Source of the DNA: Sarcocystis neurona
Lineage: Eukaryota > Apicomplexa > Conoidasida > Eucoccidiorida > Sarcocystidae
Reading direction: 5' to 3'
DNA: 64,000 nucleotides
Assembly (NCBI GenBank): GCA_000727475.1
Contig: KL647297.1
Coordinates: forward strand, 340,421 to 404,420
The notes under the pieces are model-generated. The model was not told where the DNA came from. It worked only from the letters and a program-made list of their open reading frames with translations, and made no database searches. The position numbers were made by a program, and so were the translations under genes. This document shows positions 36,101 to 47,000 of this stretch, one piece after another (position 1 is the first letter of the stretch; each line of letters opens with the position of its first letter).

Positions 36101-38043
36101 AGCAAGCGCAGGAGCAGCAGGGGCGCCAGCAGCACCAAGCTCAGGAGCAGCAGGCGCAGGGGCAGCAGCAGCAGCAGGCGCGGGAGCAGCGGGCGCAGGA
36201 ACAGCAGCCGCAGGAGCAGCAGGCGCAGCAGCAGCAGTTTAAATTGAAGCCAGTATCCTCCCGTAATTATCGACAACTAAAGAATGACAGACAAGGAGAA
36301 AAAAGAGAGAGAAGTGGAGACCACCCGGGTGGGAACCTGGGGGATGGCCCTACCAGCAGGCCCAACAGCAGCACCAGCGTCCGGGAGGGGCCGGTGAACA
36401 GCAGCACCGTGACGAAAAGCAGGAGGGCAGGGGACAGCAGCTGCGCGAGGAGCAGCAGCAGCGCAGGGAGGAGCATCAGCGAGGGGAATAGCAGCAGCGC
36501 AGGGGACAGCAGCAGCGCGGGAAAGAGCAGCAGCAGGCTTCAACTTTTCTCCCACAGCAGCCAGAGCAGCAGCGACAGGAAGATCGGTAAGGGACACCGT
36601 GAGAGTCGCTCCCGCGCTGGGACGGAAGGGGACAGCAGCAGCGCCGAACGCGGCGGCAGCAGAGAACAAAGGGAGAGAAATAAAGCCTCCTGCAGCAGCA
36701 GCAGACGAGCAGGGGCGGGAGGAGGAGTAGAAGACGGTGTCGTCCAGCGACAGAACAGAATTTCCCGCAGCAGCGTTAGCGGGAACAGCTGCAGGAGGAC
36801 GTCCAGCGACAGCTGCTCTGCAGCAGCCTGCGGATTTGACAGCCGCAGCAGCACGCCCGTGGGTCCCGCTGCTCGGCTGTCAGGACTTAGCAGCAGCAAC
36901 AACAGCAGCAGGGCTCCTGTGCATGCGAGAGAGAGCAGCAGAAGAGGCACCTGGAAGGAGAAGTACGTCTGGGTGAGGCAGATGGACGACGCGCAGCGGC
37001 AGCTGCTGGCGCAGCAACGCAGACGGCACTTTCACCCGCAGCAGCGAGAGCCGCATGAGGAGGAGCAGCAGCAGCAAGGGAAGACGCAGCGACCGAGGCA
37101 GCACCAGCAACTGCAGCAGCAGCAGTATTACGGGCCATCCGGGCGAATGCAGCAACAGCAGCAGCAAGAAGAAGAGTTTGGGCGGCCGAGCGAGCGTAGC
37201 TGGCTGCACCTGCAGCGGCATGACAGAGACCGAGCGCAGGGTCTGCAGCAGCAGCAGCCCTGCCACATCCCGCACCGTCCTGAACTGCAACCGCAACAGC
37301 AGCGGCAACAGCAACACGAGCGTCGACCGTGTGGGACCTCGTCCTCACAACGACAGCAGCAGGAGAGCGCTCACAGGCAGTTCTCCGCGGCGCAGCGACA
37401 GCAGCAGCCACATCAGCAGGACGCACGACGCTTGCCTGCTCGGCGGCTGCAGCAACAGCAGCAGGAACTCGAAGAGCAGCACCGTCTCGCACGCTGTGAG
37501 CAGCAGCAGCAGGACGACGGACGGGGAATACATCGGGAAGATAATGGGGAAGTGGAAGAGGAGCAGCAGCAGAGGAAGAGTCAAACGATGTCGCAGGGAA
37601 GCACATCAAACTTCAACAGAGACATGTCTGACCCGCAAGACGCAGCCGCTTCTCCGCCATCTGCGTTTAACAGCAACAAAGTGCTGCGGCAGCACAAACA
37701 GCAGGCGCAGCAGCAACAGCAGATGCTGCAGCAGCCGCGGATGCAACAGCAGCAGCGGCCCAACGAGCAGCAGCAGCAGATGCAGCAGCCACAGCCGATC
37801 CTGCAGCAACCGCAGGTGGAGCAGCAGCAGCAACACAAGCAGCAGCAACAGCAGATGCAACAGCAACAGCAGATGCAACAGCAACAGCAGTTGCAGCAGC
37901 GACAGCACACGATGCAGCAGCAGCAGATGCAGCAGCAGCAGTCTTCCCCTCAGCGGCGACAGCAGGAGCAGGCACCACAGGCCGAGCAGCAGGGGCAGGT
38001 AACACGCAGAGCTACCAATGCGGCACCTGATTTCAACATGTAA
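33114..38043 (+). CDS. Locus B, large Gln-rich protein, C-terminal exon
   Basis: The frame is open from 29230, but it reads like protein mainly from about 33,114, where an acceptor-like ctgttgtag precedes RRQIEFTAQEELLLGLPSP. It continues for about 1,640 codons to the stop at 38041-38043. The product is dominated by poly-Gln helices: QQQLER units near 33,390-33,475, QAQEQQ units near 36,080-36,240, SSSAGD units near 36,450-36,530, and QQQM units near 37,690-37,960. Ordinary segments include CACTRCLRQLRDAEKNVAWG (near 33,525-33,585) and LGYGRARTVPQKDEDVFLVA (near 35,950-36,010). The tail is RRATNAAPDFNM. There is no DNA-binding AP2, RRM or kinase signature that I can see. At 34,794-35,585 a Ser/Lys-rich frame competes. 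Function is unknown. Confidence 0.4.
33388..33475 (+). repeat. 18-bp tandem repeat encoding QQQLER
   Basis: Four copies of CAGCAGCAACTAGAGCGG-type units give QQQLER, QQKLER, QQQLER and QQEHER in the Gln-rich frame. Confidence 0.9.
36086..36240 (+). repeat. CAG-rich tandem repeat encoding QAQEQQ
   Basis: Imperfect GCGCAGGAGCAGCAG-type units give QAQEQQ-like repeats, ending in a short poly-Gln run. Confidence 0.8.
36430..36540 (+). repeat. Ser/Gly-coding tandem repeat
   Basis: Imperfect GCAGCAGCGCAGGGGACA-type units (18-27 bp) read SSSAGD/SSSAGK in the locus B frame. Confidence 0.8.
37690..37960 (+). repeat. CAG/ATG repeat encoding poly-Gln with spaced Met
   Basis: (CAG)n is broken at intervals by ATG, CTG or CCG codons, giving QQQQM, QQQQL and QQQP patterns near the C-terminus of the Gln-rich frame. 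Confidence 0.9.
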
Positions 38044-38700
38044 GAGCAGTAGGTGACTTCATACTGCGGCACAAGTATTTTCTATGAATCAACATCCTGT
38101 CAAAGACATGGGCAACGAGGCGTAGGTCGGCTAAATTTTACGTTTGCGTAGAAGCGGAGTGTGTCCTTGCGTCCTGCGCGTCTCCTGCGACCTGCCAGCT
38201 GTCCTGGAGAACGTCCCAAGCTCCACGAGTCTTCTACTCTCCGCTGCATGCCGATGAGCCAACGACTCCCGTGTCCATATCTGCCTAAACACGTATACAC
38301 GTGGGTGTAGAGGGAGACGTATATACGTATATATACATATATATATATATATGGAGTAGGGCTTGTGGAGGTACGTGTGTGTCTAGACGTGCATCTATTC
38401 ATATACGAGTATGTATGTGCGCATATTTTTAAGCACGTGGTGTCGATATATGCATGTATGTATACACATATGTGTATGTATATATATGTATATCGTTAGG
38501 CACCTGGTATTTACATACGTATGCATACATATTCATTCATTCGTATTCATGTAAGCATACACATATATATATATGTATATATTGCGTAGCATGTGGTATT
38601 GATATATGTATACATATATGTTTAGGACTTTTGCGTGTATATATGTGTATACGAATGTTTGCATATATATATAAATAAATGTCTATATATGTATGTGGGT
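38044..38700. other. AT-rich spacer after locus B
   Basis: Ordinary sequence to about 38,270, then TATATA/TATGTATAC microsatellites (38,320-38,700). No gene is recognised. Confidence 0.7.
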
Positions 38701-38835
38701 GTGTGACTTAGTACACCAGGTACCGGCTGAAGAATTGAAGTGCGTTATGGAGGAAATGAAGTAACTGAGCAGCTCTACTTCATTTTCTACGGTCCCCTTT
38801 ATCAACTTTCTCTACCTTGCAACAACAACTGCAGT

Positions 38836-39170
38836 TCTCATATATATATATATATATATATATATGGATGGATGATACTCGTATATGCATGTTCATATAT
38901 GTATGGATGGAAGAAACTCGTATACATATACATATATGTGGATAGGTGAAACTCGTATATATATCTACCTATCTATATATATATATATAGGTTAAACTTG
39001 TGTCCATGTGTATGGATAGGTCTTGTGTATATGTGTATGGATAGGTGAAACTCGTATGTTTATATGTATATATACGTGTGTGGATAGATGAAATTCGTAT
39101 ATGCATATACATATATATATATATGTATGGATAAGGGATATTCGTGTGTGCGTGTATATATATATATAGC
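38836..39170. repeat. Degenerate minisatellite with GGATRGRTGAAACTCGTAT core
   Basis: It starts with a run of about 14 TA units (38,838-38,865), then about eight diverged units each carrying a GGAT(A/G)G(A/G)(T/A)GAAACTCGTAT-like word and a TATATA spacer of variable length (unit about 35-50 bp). The later copies are the more diverged. Confidence 0.8.
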
Positions 39171-39780
39171 AGCATAGGTGAATTGTGTTGTTGTGCGAGT
39201 GGATGAACCGCCATGGGTGCGCTGCATACACCCACCAAGCTGCACACACTCGTTACAAGAGGACGCGAGCAGCTCTTGAATTTCTTCTTGTACACGTGCG
39301 GAGACATATATATGTCTATATATATTACGTATGCATGTATTTGTCCGCATTGTATGTGTGGGAGCACGGGGATGGTTGCTTACACGCATAGGTATGTAGA
39401 AATGTCACTAGAGTAGAGGAGTCTTCGGTGTAGCTCCTCGTTATATACTCAACCATATACGCCCTATACATATATATGTATGCATGTATCAGCACACACG
39501 CGGACGTGTATATATGCTACATATGTAGGTGCCTTTGTATGCATATATATATATATATATATGTGTACATTCGATATGTATAGCATTTGAAACACCCTCT
39601 CTCTGTGTGTGTTTTCCTTGGCTGTTTGTATGTGTTTTTTCTGCATATAAATGTTGTATGCATGCGCTTGGTATTACGTAGAGAGTCTGTGCATATACGA
39701 GAGACAGCAGCAAAACACGGTTCTCCCCAAATATCCCGTCGAGGCCGGGGAGTCCCACCACAGCAAAGCTCTACATATTA
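39171..39780. other. AT-rich spacer, no gene
   Basis: TATATA simple sequence at 39,305-39,330, 39,465-39,480 and 39,545-39,565, with unremarkable sequence between. No gene is recognised. Confidence 0.7.
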
Positions 39781-39782
39781 GA

Positions 39783-39860
39783 TATGAAGAGAAACGAAAA
39801 GGAGAGGAAAAGAAAAGGAGGGGGGGGGAAGGAAAGTAATAGGGAGAAAAAGAAGAAGAG
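39783..39860 (+). repeat. Polypurine tract with a G10 run
   Basis: Nearly all purine on + (GA-rich words, one C, then G10 and GGAAGGAAAG), followed after TAAT by GGGAGAAAAAGAAGAAGAG. Such tracts can form triplex (H-DNA). They lie within AT-rich spacer. Confidence 0.85.
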
Positions 39861-40320
39861 CAGCAGGAGTACATACACCCGCATTGCCAACTTTTTGCTT
39901 TCTATACGTCTCTGCGTATGAAGCGATGTGTATATATATGGCTGTATATATATGTGTATGCATATATATATATGTATATGTATGTACGTATGTATGTCTC
40001 TCTCTCTGTATACATATATATATGTGTCACGCCCAGTAGCTTCCCTATACGAACAGCACTTTCTTTAGTCCCGTAGGCGTTGGGAATTTTTTGACTGTTA
40101 GCTTGAGAAGTTATAAAGCGTCTCTTTTGCCCATCGATATAAATCTACATTTATATCTGTTCGCCTATGTGCGTGTGTGATTCTTGTCTTACTCCTGGTC
40201 AAACAGCCCGGGTTTGCAGAAGTCTCAGTAGAGCTGTCGCACAAGCAGCCAGCTGGCCGTTAGACATAAATACGTAGGAATTCTCGTGCAGATATGGGTG
40301 TCAGAAGAAAAGGGGAGAGA
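39861..40320. other. AT-rich spacer, nothing recognised
   Basis: TATATG/GTATATA microsatellite to about 40,025, then ordinary sequence. No gene is recognised. Confidence 0.6.
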
Positions 40321-41240
40321 AATAGGTGAACGCTTGTATTAGTAAAAGAACGACTTCCAGTCACAGGGGGAAAAGCAGCCCCCCCTCGGATCTCGTCGAG
40401 TTCTGGGCTGCTTCTGGCGTCCAACCGCACGTGCGTGCCGCAGCAGGAACAGCAGCAGCAGCAGCGACAGGAGCAGCACGAGCAGCAAGAGGAGTAGCAC
40501 TAGCGAAAACAGCAGCGGCAGTAGCAGTACCAGCAGCAGCAGTAGCGGGAGCACCAGTTAGCAGCAGAAGCAGCAGCGGCAGTGTTTCAGCGCCCCGTGT
40601 TGGCTGCAGCGTATGTGTGTTTGTGTTTTGTGTGCATGCAAGTCGCCGATTTGCTGTTCCTGCTCAGCAACGAGAGAAAGAGGAAGTGCAGGAAGAAGTA
40701 CTGCGGGAGCATTTTTTCTTCTTTTCCAGAAAGACGCCCATACACACACGCATATCTGCAGGAAGGGCAGTCTCCTGCAAACGTAGTGGCGGGTAGCTGC
40801 CTGGGAAAGCTGCCGCCGTGCGTACGTGTGAGGAAGTTTCTTATCGCATGCGTGGACAGAGCAGCAGATTTAGCAACCCCTGGCCAGTTCTACCAGCTGT
40901 TTTCTCTTCCGTCTTCTGGCCGCTTCTTCTTTTTGTCTTCTTCTTCGTCTTCTTCCGGTGTGTCTCGACCTCCCTGCACGGCCGCAGTCTGCTGTCCTTT
41001 CCCGTCTCACAATCTGCTGCCCGTCTCCGTCTCTCTGCTGTCTCCTGCTGCCGCTGCGTCCCGAGTCGACTCGATGCTGCAGCCTCTTTTTCTTCTGCAG
41101 AGGCGCAGGCGCGTGCGTGGGCGGCGCTCTGCAGAGAGACGCCTGCAGCCCCACCGCAGACATATCTGCTGCATGCGCGCGACTCTCCCTCATCACATTC
41201 CCCCTCCTGCGAATGCGTAATGGGCAGACTCATATATGTA
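40321..41240 (+). other. Possible 5' exons of gene C
   Basis: A CAG-rich patch (40,440-40,580) is followed by frames that look partly coding: FAVPAQQREKEEVQEEVLRE (near 40,640-40,700), and after an acceptor-like ttcttctgcag (ending 41099) EAQARAWAALCRETPAAPPQ (near 41,100-41,160). These pieces lie in different frames with T/C-rich, intron-like sequence between. They could be upstream exons of gene C or a separate small gene; I could not build a consistent model. Confidence 0.25.
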
Positions 41241-41800
41241 CAGTAGAGCCCTACGCCCATATACACATGTGTACGTCACACTCGTCTACGTATCCTATTC
41301 CATACTACATACTCAGACATACAGACGCATTTCAATACACTCGTACATCCCTCTGTCTGTACGTGTAAAAGACGTCCATATATCTCTTCTTCTCTCTATT
41401 CTCTCTCTATATATATACATCTATATGTAGAACGCGCGTATACGTATATACCTCTCTCTCTCTATATATATATATATATTACGCAGACATATATGTACAG
41501 ACTTGTCAATACATACGTTCATCCATACATATATGGATATTGCGTGTACGTATTCCCGTATATAGATGTCTACAGGAAGCAGATACATACACGTAGAATA
41601 TATACGCGTACTCCCATATATATATGCATATTACACGTATAGACATACCCCTATATATACACCTATACGTGTATGTAAGTATATGTATGTGGTAGGTACA
41701 TATGAGACGTGCATGCGCACACATATTATTAGTGTTACATATACACATATGTGTATGTATATGCGACCACGTATATACGGCTCTGCCCAGGTGTATCGTT
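41241..41800. repeat. AT/CT microsatellite region
   Basis: TATATA, TACGTATA and CTCTCTCTATATA simple sequence with no consistent unit. Probably intronic or intergenic. Confidence 0.8.
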
Positions 41801-42067
41801 TGATGTGTGGACGGGTGCTGCTGCTATTCTCGTTTTCCGCCAAGGACGAGTCTGCAGTCCCCAGTTTCCTTCTGCAGGAACCCGGGACGGCTGGGGGACA
41901 TGTGCATGCGGTGTACGTACACAGCACACTTCGCGGACATGAAGTCGAGGAAGAAATCTGGTGGTTTCTCCATTTTTCGGTTTCCCCGTCCCTCTCACAG
42001 TTTCTGTATGTCTCCCTGTGTCTCTGCTATTCTGCTGTTCTTCCACTCTCTCCGTCTTCGTGTGTCT

Positions 42068-42087
42068 CCCCCACCCCCCTCCCCCCC
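42068..42087 (-). other. Potential G-quadruplex motif on the minus strand
   Basis: C5-A-C6-T-C7 on the + strand gives G7, G6 and G5 runs separated by single bases on the minus strand, enough guanines for four G3 tracts with short loops. Confidence 0.6.
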
Positions 42088-42248
42088 GTGCGCCTCGCAC
42101 GGGCACGCATGCCTGCATGCGCCGCGGACAGCAGCTGTCTCTACAGAGAGTCCCAGTCAACAGACCGGCCGGCACTACACCGTCTGCGGCTGCTCTGCTG
42201 CCTTGCGCTTCTTCTCTGCGCTGCTGCCGCATCTGTCTGCAGCAACGC

Positions 42249-42420
42249 ACAGGAGTGTCGGATGGCTACAGCAGCGACATGCGTACTTACAGTAGCAGTA
42301 GTAGTGGTATTAGCAGAAGATACAGAAGTGTGGGGTCGCTGCTGCAGGAGAAGGATACGCGTAGCAGCAGTAGAAAACACAGGAGTGTGGGGTCGCTGCT
42401 GTAAGAGAAGCGTCGGGGAG
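42249..42420 (+). repeat. Three diverged direct repeats with ACAGRAGTGT core
   Basis: ACAGGAGTGT or ACAGAAGTGT begins at 42249, 42322 and 42379. The last two share the longer AGTGTGGGGTCGCTGCTG and are 57 bp apart, with AGT/AGC repeats between them. Confidence 0.75.
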
Positions 42421-42626
42421 TAGTAGCAGCGGCGCTTCCTGCGTGCGTTCTCGCACCGCTGTTAACGAACGCATGCAGGCCGCACCACACACGTCGCGTG
42501 ACTTTCGCGTGCGAGCTCACGGTGCTCTGCCGAGGACTCCAAGCGCGTCATTTGTCGCTGTGCTACCACTGCCGCTGTCCTGCTGCTGCCGCTGCTCTGC
42601 TGCTGCTGTCGTGCTGCTGCAGGTGC

Positions 42627-43336
42627 ATGCGTTTCAGAAGCGCGGTGTATCGCCTGGCACGCAGCGACGTGGCCTCGTTCTTCGCGTTCCTCCTCAGCTT
42701 TGTCTCTCCCCATCAGCAGCAAGAGCCGCAGCAGCAGCAGCCGCAGCAGCAGCAACAGTGGCAGCAGCCGCGGCATTTGCGGCAGCCGCGACCATCGCGG
42801 CTTCGACAGCAGCAATCGCAGGTCGCCGAGCCGCAGCCGGACGAGGTATACGAGTCGCAGGAGGTGCAGCAGCAAAAGGAGCGTTCGGATGAAGAAGCCG
42901 CGGGCCGACTGCCGCCGCCGGCCTTGTGTTTCGGTGCCCCAGCTTCAGCAGCAGCTGCTGCGTTGGTGTGTCTCAGCGGCTACACGGGGCTACCGCAGTG
43001 CCGTGTGCAGCTGCTGCACAGGCCGCCGTCTCTTTCTGCTGCTGCTGCTTCTTCGCGTCCCACTGGCGAAGGACGAGAAGGAGCGGGAGGAGCAAAAGCA
43101 GCAGCAGAGAGCGCGCTGCAGCAGCAGGACCGAGAAACTGAGCATCAGACGCACCTCGTGAAGCAGCAGCAGCAGCCGCATCGACAGCAACTTCGAGACG
43201 AGAGCGCGGAGATAGAGGAGACACTCTACGTAGAAGTATCAGGCACCGGCCCGCCGTGTGTGGGAGGGTCGCGTGAGCTGCTGCCGCTGGCCGTCATCGA
43301 GGCGCTCCTCTCTGCCGTCCGTGCCAACGCCAGCAG
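42627..43336 (+). CDS. Gene C exon 1 (first supported exon)
   Basis: The frame is open from 42498; the first ATG is at 42627 (MRFRSAVYRLARSDVASFFA), a basic then hydrophobic start that could be a targeting sequence, or the exon could begin at an acceptor (gtttcag, ending 42637). It continues through poly-Gln (42,715-42,760), a charged region EVYESQEVQQQKERSDEE, and ends with ordinary sequence ELLPLAVIEALLSAVRANAS. The GTAAAT donor at 43337 splits a codon after two bases, and exon 2 supplies the C, rebuilding Ser. That phase match plus the sharp change to non-coding sequence support the boundary. Further 5' exons may lie at 40.4-42.4 kb. Confidence 0.5.
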
Positions 43337-44042
43337 GTAAATGTCGCCACGTATGCATGCCTATTTTCCTGCGCCTGTGGACGAAAACGCATGCGCCTTT
43401 TTTGCCGCGTCAGTAATAAGAGCAGCAGACACTGCTCTTGGGGCCACCACGGCTCTTTTCCTGCCGGTCCTTCACTCATGCGCAGCAACTGCATGCGGGG
43501 CCCCCAGCCAACGACCCCTCCTATGTTTTCTCCGGCACCAGAGCTGTCGTAAGTGGCGCCGTCTCTTCCTTGCCACCCAGTCTTTTCTTCTCGCCCGCCG
43601 CATGCACGTCCGTCCCTCCCAGCGGGCCCTGCTCCTGTCGACGTTCCAAGCAGCCGCTGTCTGCCCAGGGGTGTCTGCATGCGGGCGTGAAGCGAAGGAA
43701 GAGCCACAGGGGGGGGCAGGAAGTAATCGTCGCGAAGCGTCGAAGACTCTGCTGCATGCTGCACCTCGTTGATCGGCGACCGCGCCGCCTGTGGGGTGGT
43801 TCCTGGGACATTTAGATATGCACTTCACGCCTTTCTAGAAGCCCGTGCTTTCGTCTTCTGTTCTTCCCCCTGCTGCGGTCGCTGTATTTGTATGCCTCTC
43901 CTGTGTCTCCTCGACTTCTTTCGTCCCCTCTGTGTACCTCTTTGCTCTCTCCATACATACGTATATAGTGACACAGGCATGTACGCACGCACACAGAGAG
44001 GGACGCATGCGACTACGCGTCTGTGCTGCCTGTCCTTTGCAG
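43337..44042 (+). other. Proposed gene C intron 1
   Basis: GTAAAT donor; acceptor ctgtcctttgcag ends at 44042. It is 706 bp, T/C-rich, without strong repeats. A purine run (GGGGGGCAGGAAG) occurs near 43,710. Confidence 0.5.
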
Positions 44043-47000
44043 CCTGCGCCTGCCTGAAGTGGCGAGTATTCTGCCGGCGCTGCTGCGGCTGGCCGTGCAT
44101 CTGGAGCTGCCCGCGGAGCTTTCTCGGGGGCAGCAGAAACAGCAGGAGCAGCAGCAGCAAGGAACGGAAGAGCAGCAAGCGGGGGGTCGTGGTACTTTGT
44201 TCAGCACTTCGGCCCGTGAAAAGTCGGGTGCGGTGGCTACTGCTGCTGCTGTTTCTCCGCGGCCTCTCGTGGGGCCGACGGGAGGCGGGGCAGAGGCACG
44301 AGCGAGGCGTTTCGGCGGCTGTGTGCAGCAGGTGCTGCTGCTGCTGCTGCAGCAGCTCACCCGCGAGGCTCAGCAGTTGAGTCCAGGCGAGGTTTTTCGT
44401 TGTGTCCAGGCGCTTGTGGAGACGCAGCACCAGTCCCAGCTGCAGCCCCACACGCGGCAGCCTTTTCGCGGCCCCTGGGGGGGGGACGGGTCGTTGTGGC
44501 TGCTCAGCAGCGGTACCAGCAACTACTCTCCTCAGTACAGCTGTGCCGCTGGCAGCAGCAGCAGCTACTGCGGCTCCGTCCTCGCAGCAACAGGAGGGAA
44601 AAGAAGAGGCCAGCCGCTGCTGCACTACGTTTGTGAGCCGACGTCGTCGCTCCTGCAGCCGGGGCCTCTCCGCCCTGCTGCTGCTGCTGCGGACGCGTTT
44701 CTTCCGATGCTACGCGCGGCTTTCCCGCCCGGCTGCAGTCCCGAGCTGCTGCTGCATGCGGCTGCTTTCGTGGACGCTGCTGCCGCTCACGCCGCCAAGG
44801 CGCTCGGCTCTGCACGTGAAGCAGCACTTCGCGATACTACTCTTCCTGCAGCGCGAAGCAAATATCAAAATCCAGGCGCTTTTTTGACGGATCGCTGCGG
44901 TCCTGCGCACCTGCCCGATCACCCACCTGCCGTTCCTCCTGCTTCCCCGACATCCGCCCCTGCTGGTAAGACGCTTCCATCTTGCTGCGCCCCTGCGCTC
45001 CACACAAGTAGCCGAGGCTCGCTGTCTTCCCCTGGGCCTCCTCTTCCTTCAACGCATGCTCCTGCGGCTAATATTGCTGCTGCTAGCAATGCAGCAATAG
45101 GTTCTGCTGTCGGTGAAGCAGGGGGCTTCGAAGATGCTCTGCTACTTAGAGGAAGAGCTTGGCGAACAAGAAGCGAAAGAGCCATGGCAGGAATTGTTCG
45201 GGATCTAGCTGCAGCAGGTGAAGCATGGCTACCCGTCCTCCACCTTCTCGGAGAAAAAGTTTCCCCATACTTCAATTCTCCCGCTGTACCTCGCCACCTT
45301 GCTGGAGAAGATATTCTGTCTGCTGCTGCTGCTGCCCACACTACTCCCGTTGCTGCTGTCCACACGACTGCAGCAGATATTGTCCATCCTGGAGCTGATG
45401 CTGCGCGTCCTTCCCCTCATCGTGAACGACCTTTGCTGTCCCGTGAGGCTGTCTCTGGTGCCGACCCAAGCGCCCGTTGCGGGACGCTGTCCTCCTTCCC
45501 CCACTCCCCCGCTGATGCTGTTGTGCCTCGAGCAGCTGACGCTTCGCGCTTTGCTGCTGTTGCTGCTGTGTCTGTTGCCGCTTTGAAGCCTCGCACCGCT
45601 GCGGCCTCGGCCGATGCCGCAGACAACTCTTCCGAGGGCTGCGTAGCGACTGCTGCTGATGGCGGCGGTGCGGCGGCGGATACTGCTGCTGCGGGTGCTG
45701 TGCTCCGCAGGGAAAGAGCGACGCTGCTTCCTCCCGCTTTCGACTCGCTGCTGTCAGCAGCAATGCAACAACAGCTGCTGTTGCTGCTGCTGCTCCACCG
45801 CCAGCAGCAACAGAACTGCGGTCCCGGCCACGCCACCAGCAGCAACTGCCGCACTGTAGAAACAGCAGCAGCGACAGCAGCAGCAGCAGCGACAGCACCG
45901 GCAGAACTGACAGCAGCATCAGCAGGGGTGGCAGCATCAGCAGCGACAGCAGCAGCAGCAGGGAGAGCAGCAGCAGCAGGGAGAGCAGCACCAGCAGCAA
46001 CGGCAGCAGCAGGGACAGCAGCAGCAGCAGAAGTGCCCGCAAATCGGGCAGCAGTGCCTCTCTCCCCCGACGTCAGCGCGAGGTCGGCCGTTACAAGAAC
46101 AGCAGAAGCAACGGAAATCGAAGCGGCAACGCGAGTCTCTGCAGGGGCGGATCGAGAAGCGACGGCAGCAATAGGGACAAGAATTGCTTCACCCGAAGAC
46201 CGAGCGAGCGCCGCAAGAGGGACGGGGGAGCTGCTTGGTGAGGAAAAGACAAACCAGTCAGCAGCAGCATCAGCAGCGGCTGGAGAACAACGCGGCCTTG
46301 CCTGCAAGACTGCTGCGGCCCCGACACATAAAACTCTTCAGTGGTTCTGGCACCGAAGGCATGTGTGGCAAAGCCTGCTGCGGCTGCTGCTGCTGCTGGC
46401 GCGTGTTCAGCAGCAGCCGCGGCGGCTTGCCGGCTTCGGCGAGCTACTCGCTGCAGTTCACCTCCTGCAGCCACAGCAGCACCTGTCGACTCCTCTGCAG
46501 ACGATGCACGCTCCTGCAGTGCGCAGAGAGCCAGGAGAGAAATTTTGTGGGGAGCCGTGCGGCTGGCACTCAGAGGCAGCTGCAGAAGCAGTAGAGAGGA
46601 CGACAGCAAGTGCTCTCGCACGTGCCCCAGCCGCTCCAGACGCAGCAGCAAATTTGCCGGAAATCCCTGAAGCAAGTACTGCGGCGCTGCTGGCAACGAT
46701 GTTGGCGGCGGCAGCAGACGACACAGCACCACCTCTGCTGCAGGTGCTGCCTCTCAAGCACGCCGGGCACCTCAGCAGCAGCAGTGCCGAGAGCAGCACG
46801 CAGGACAGCAACAGCGACAGCAGTAACAGTGACAACAGCAACAGCAGCAGGAGCAACAGCGGCAGGAGCAACAGCAGCAGGAGCAACAGCAGCAGCAGCT
46901 GCAACAGCAGCAGGAGGAGCAACAGCAGCAGCAGCTGCAACAGCAGCAGCAGCTGCAACAGCAGCAGCAGCTGCAACAGCAGCAGCAGCTGCAACAGCAC

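Noticed and set aside
46883..46990. Possible CRISPR-like array
   Set aside because: Units are directly adjacent with no unique spacers, and the genome is eukaryotic.
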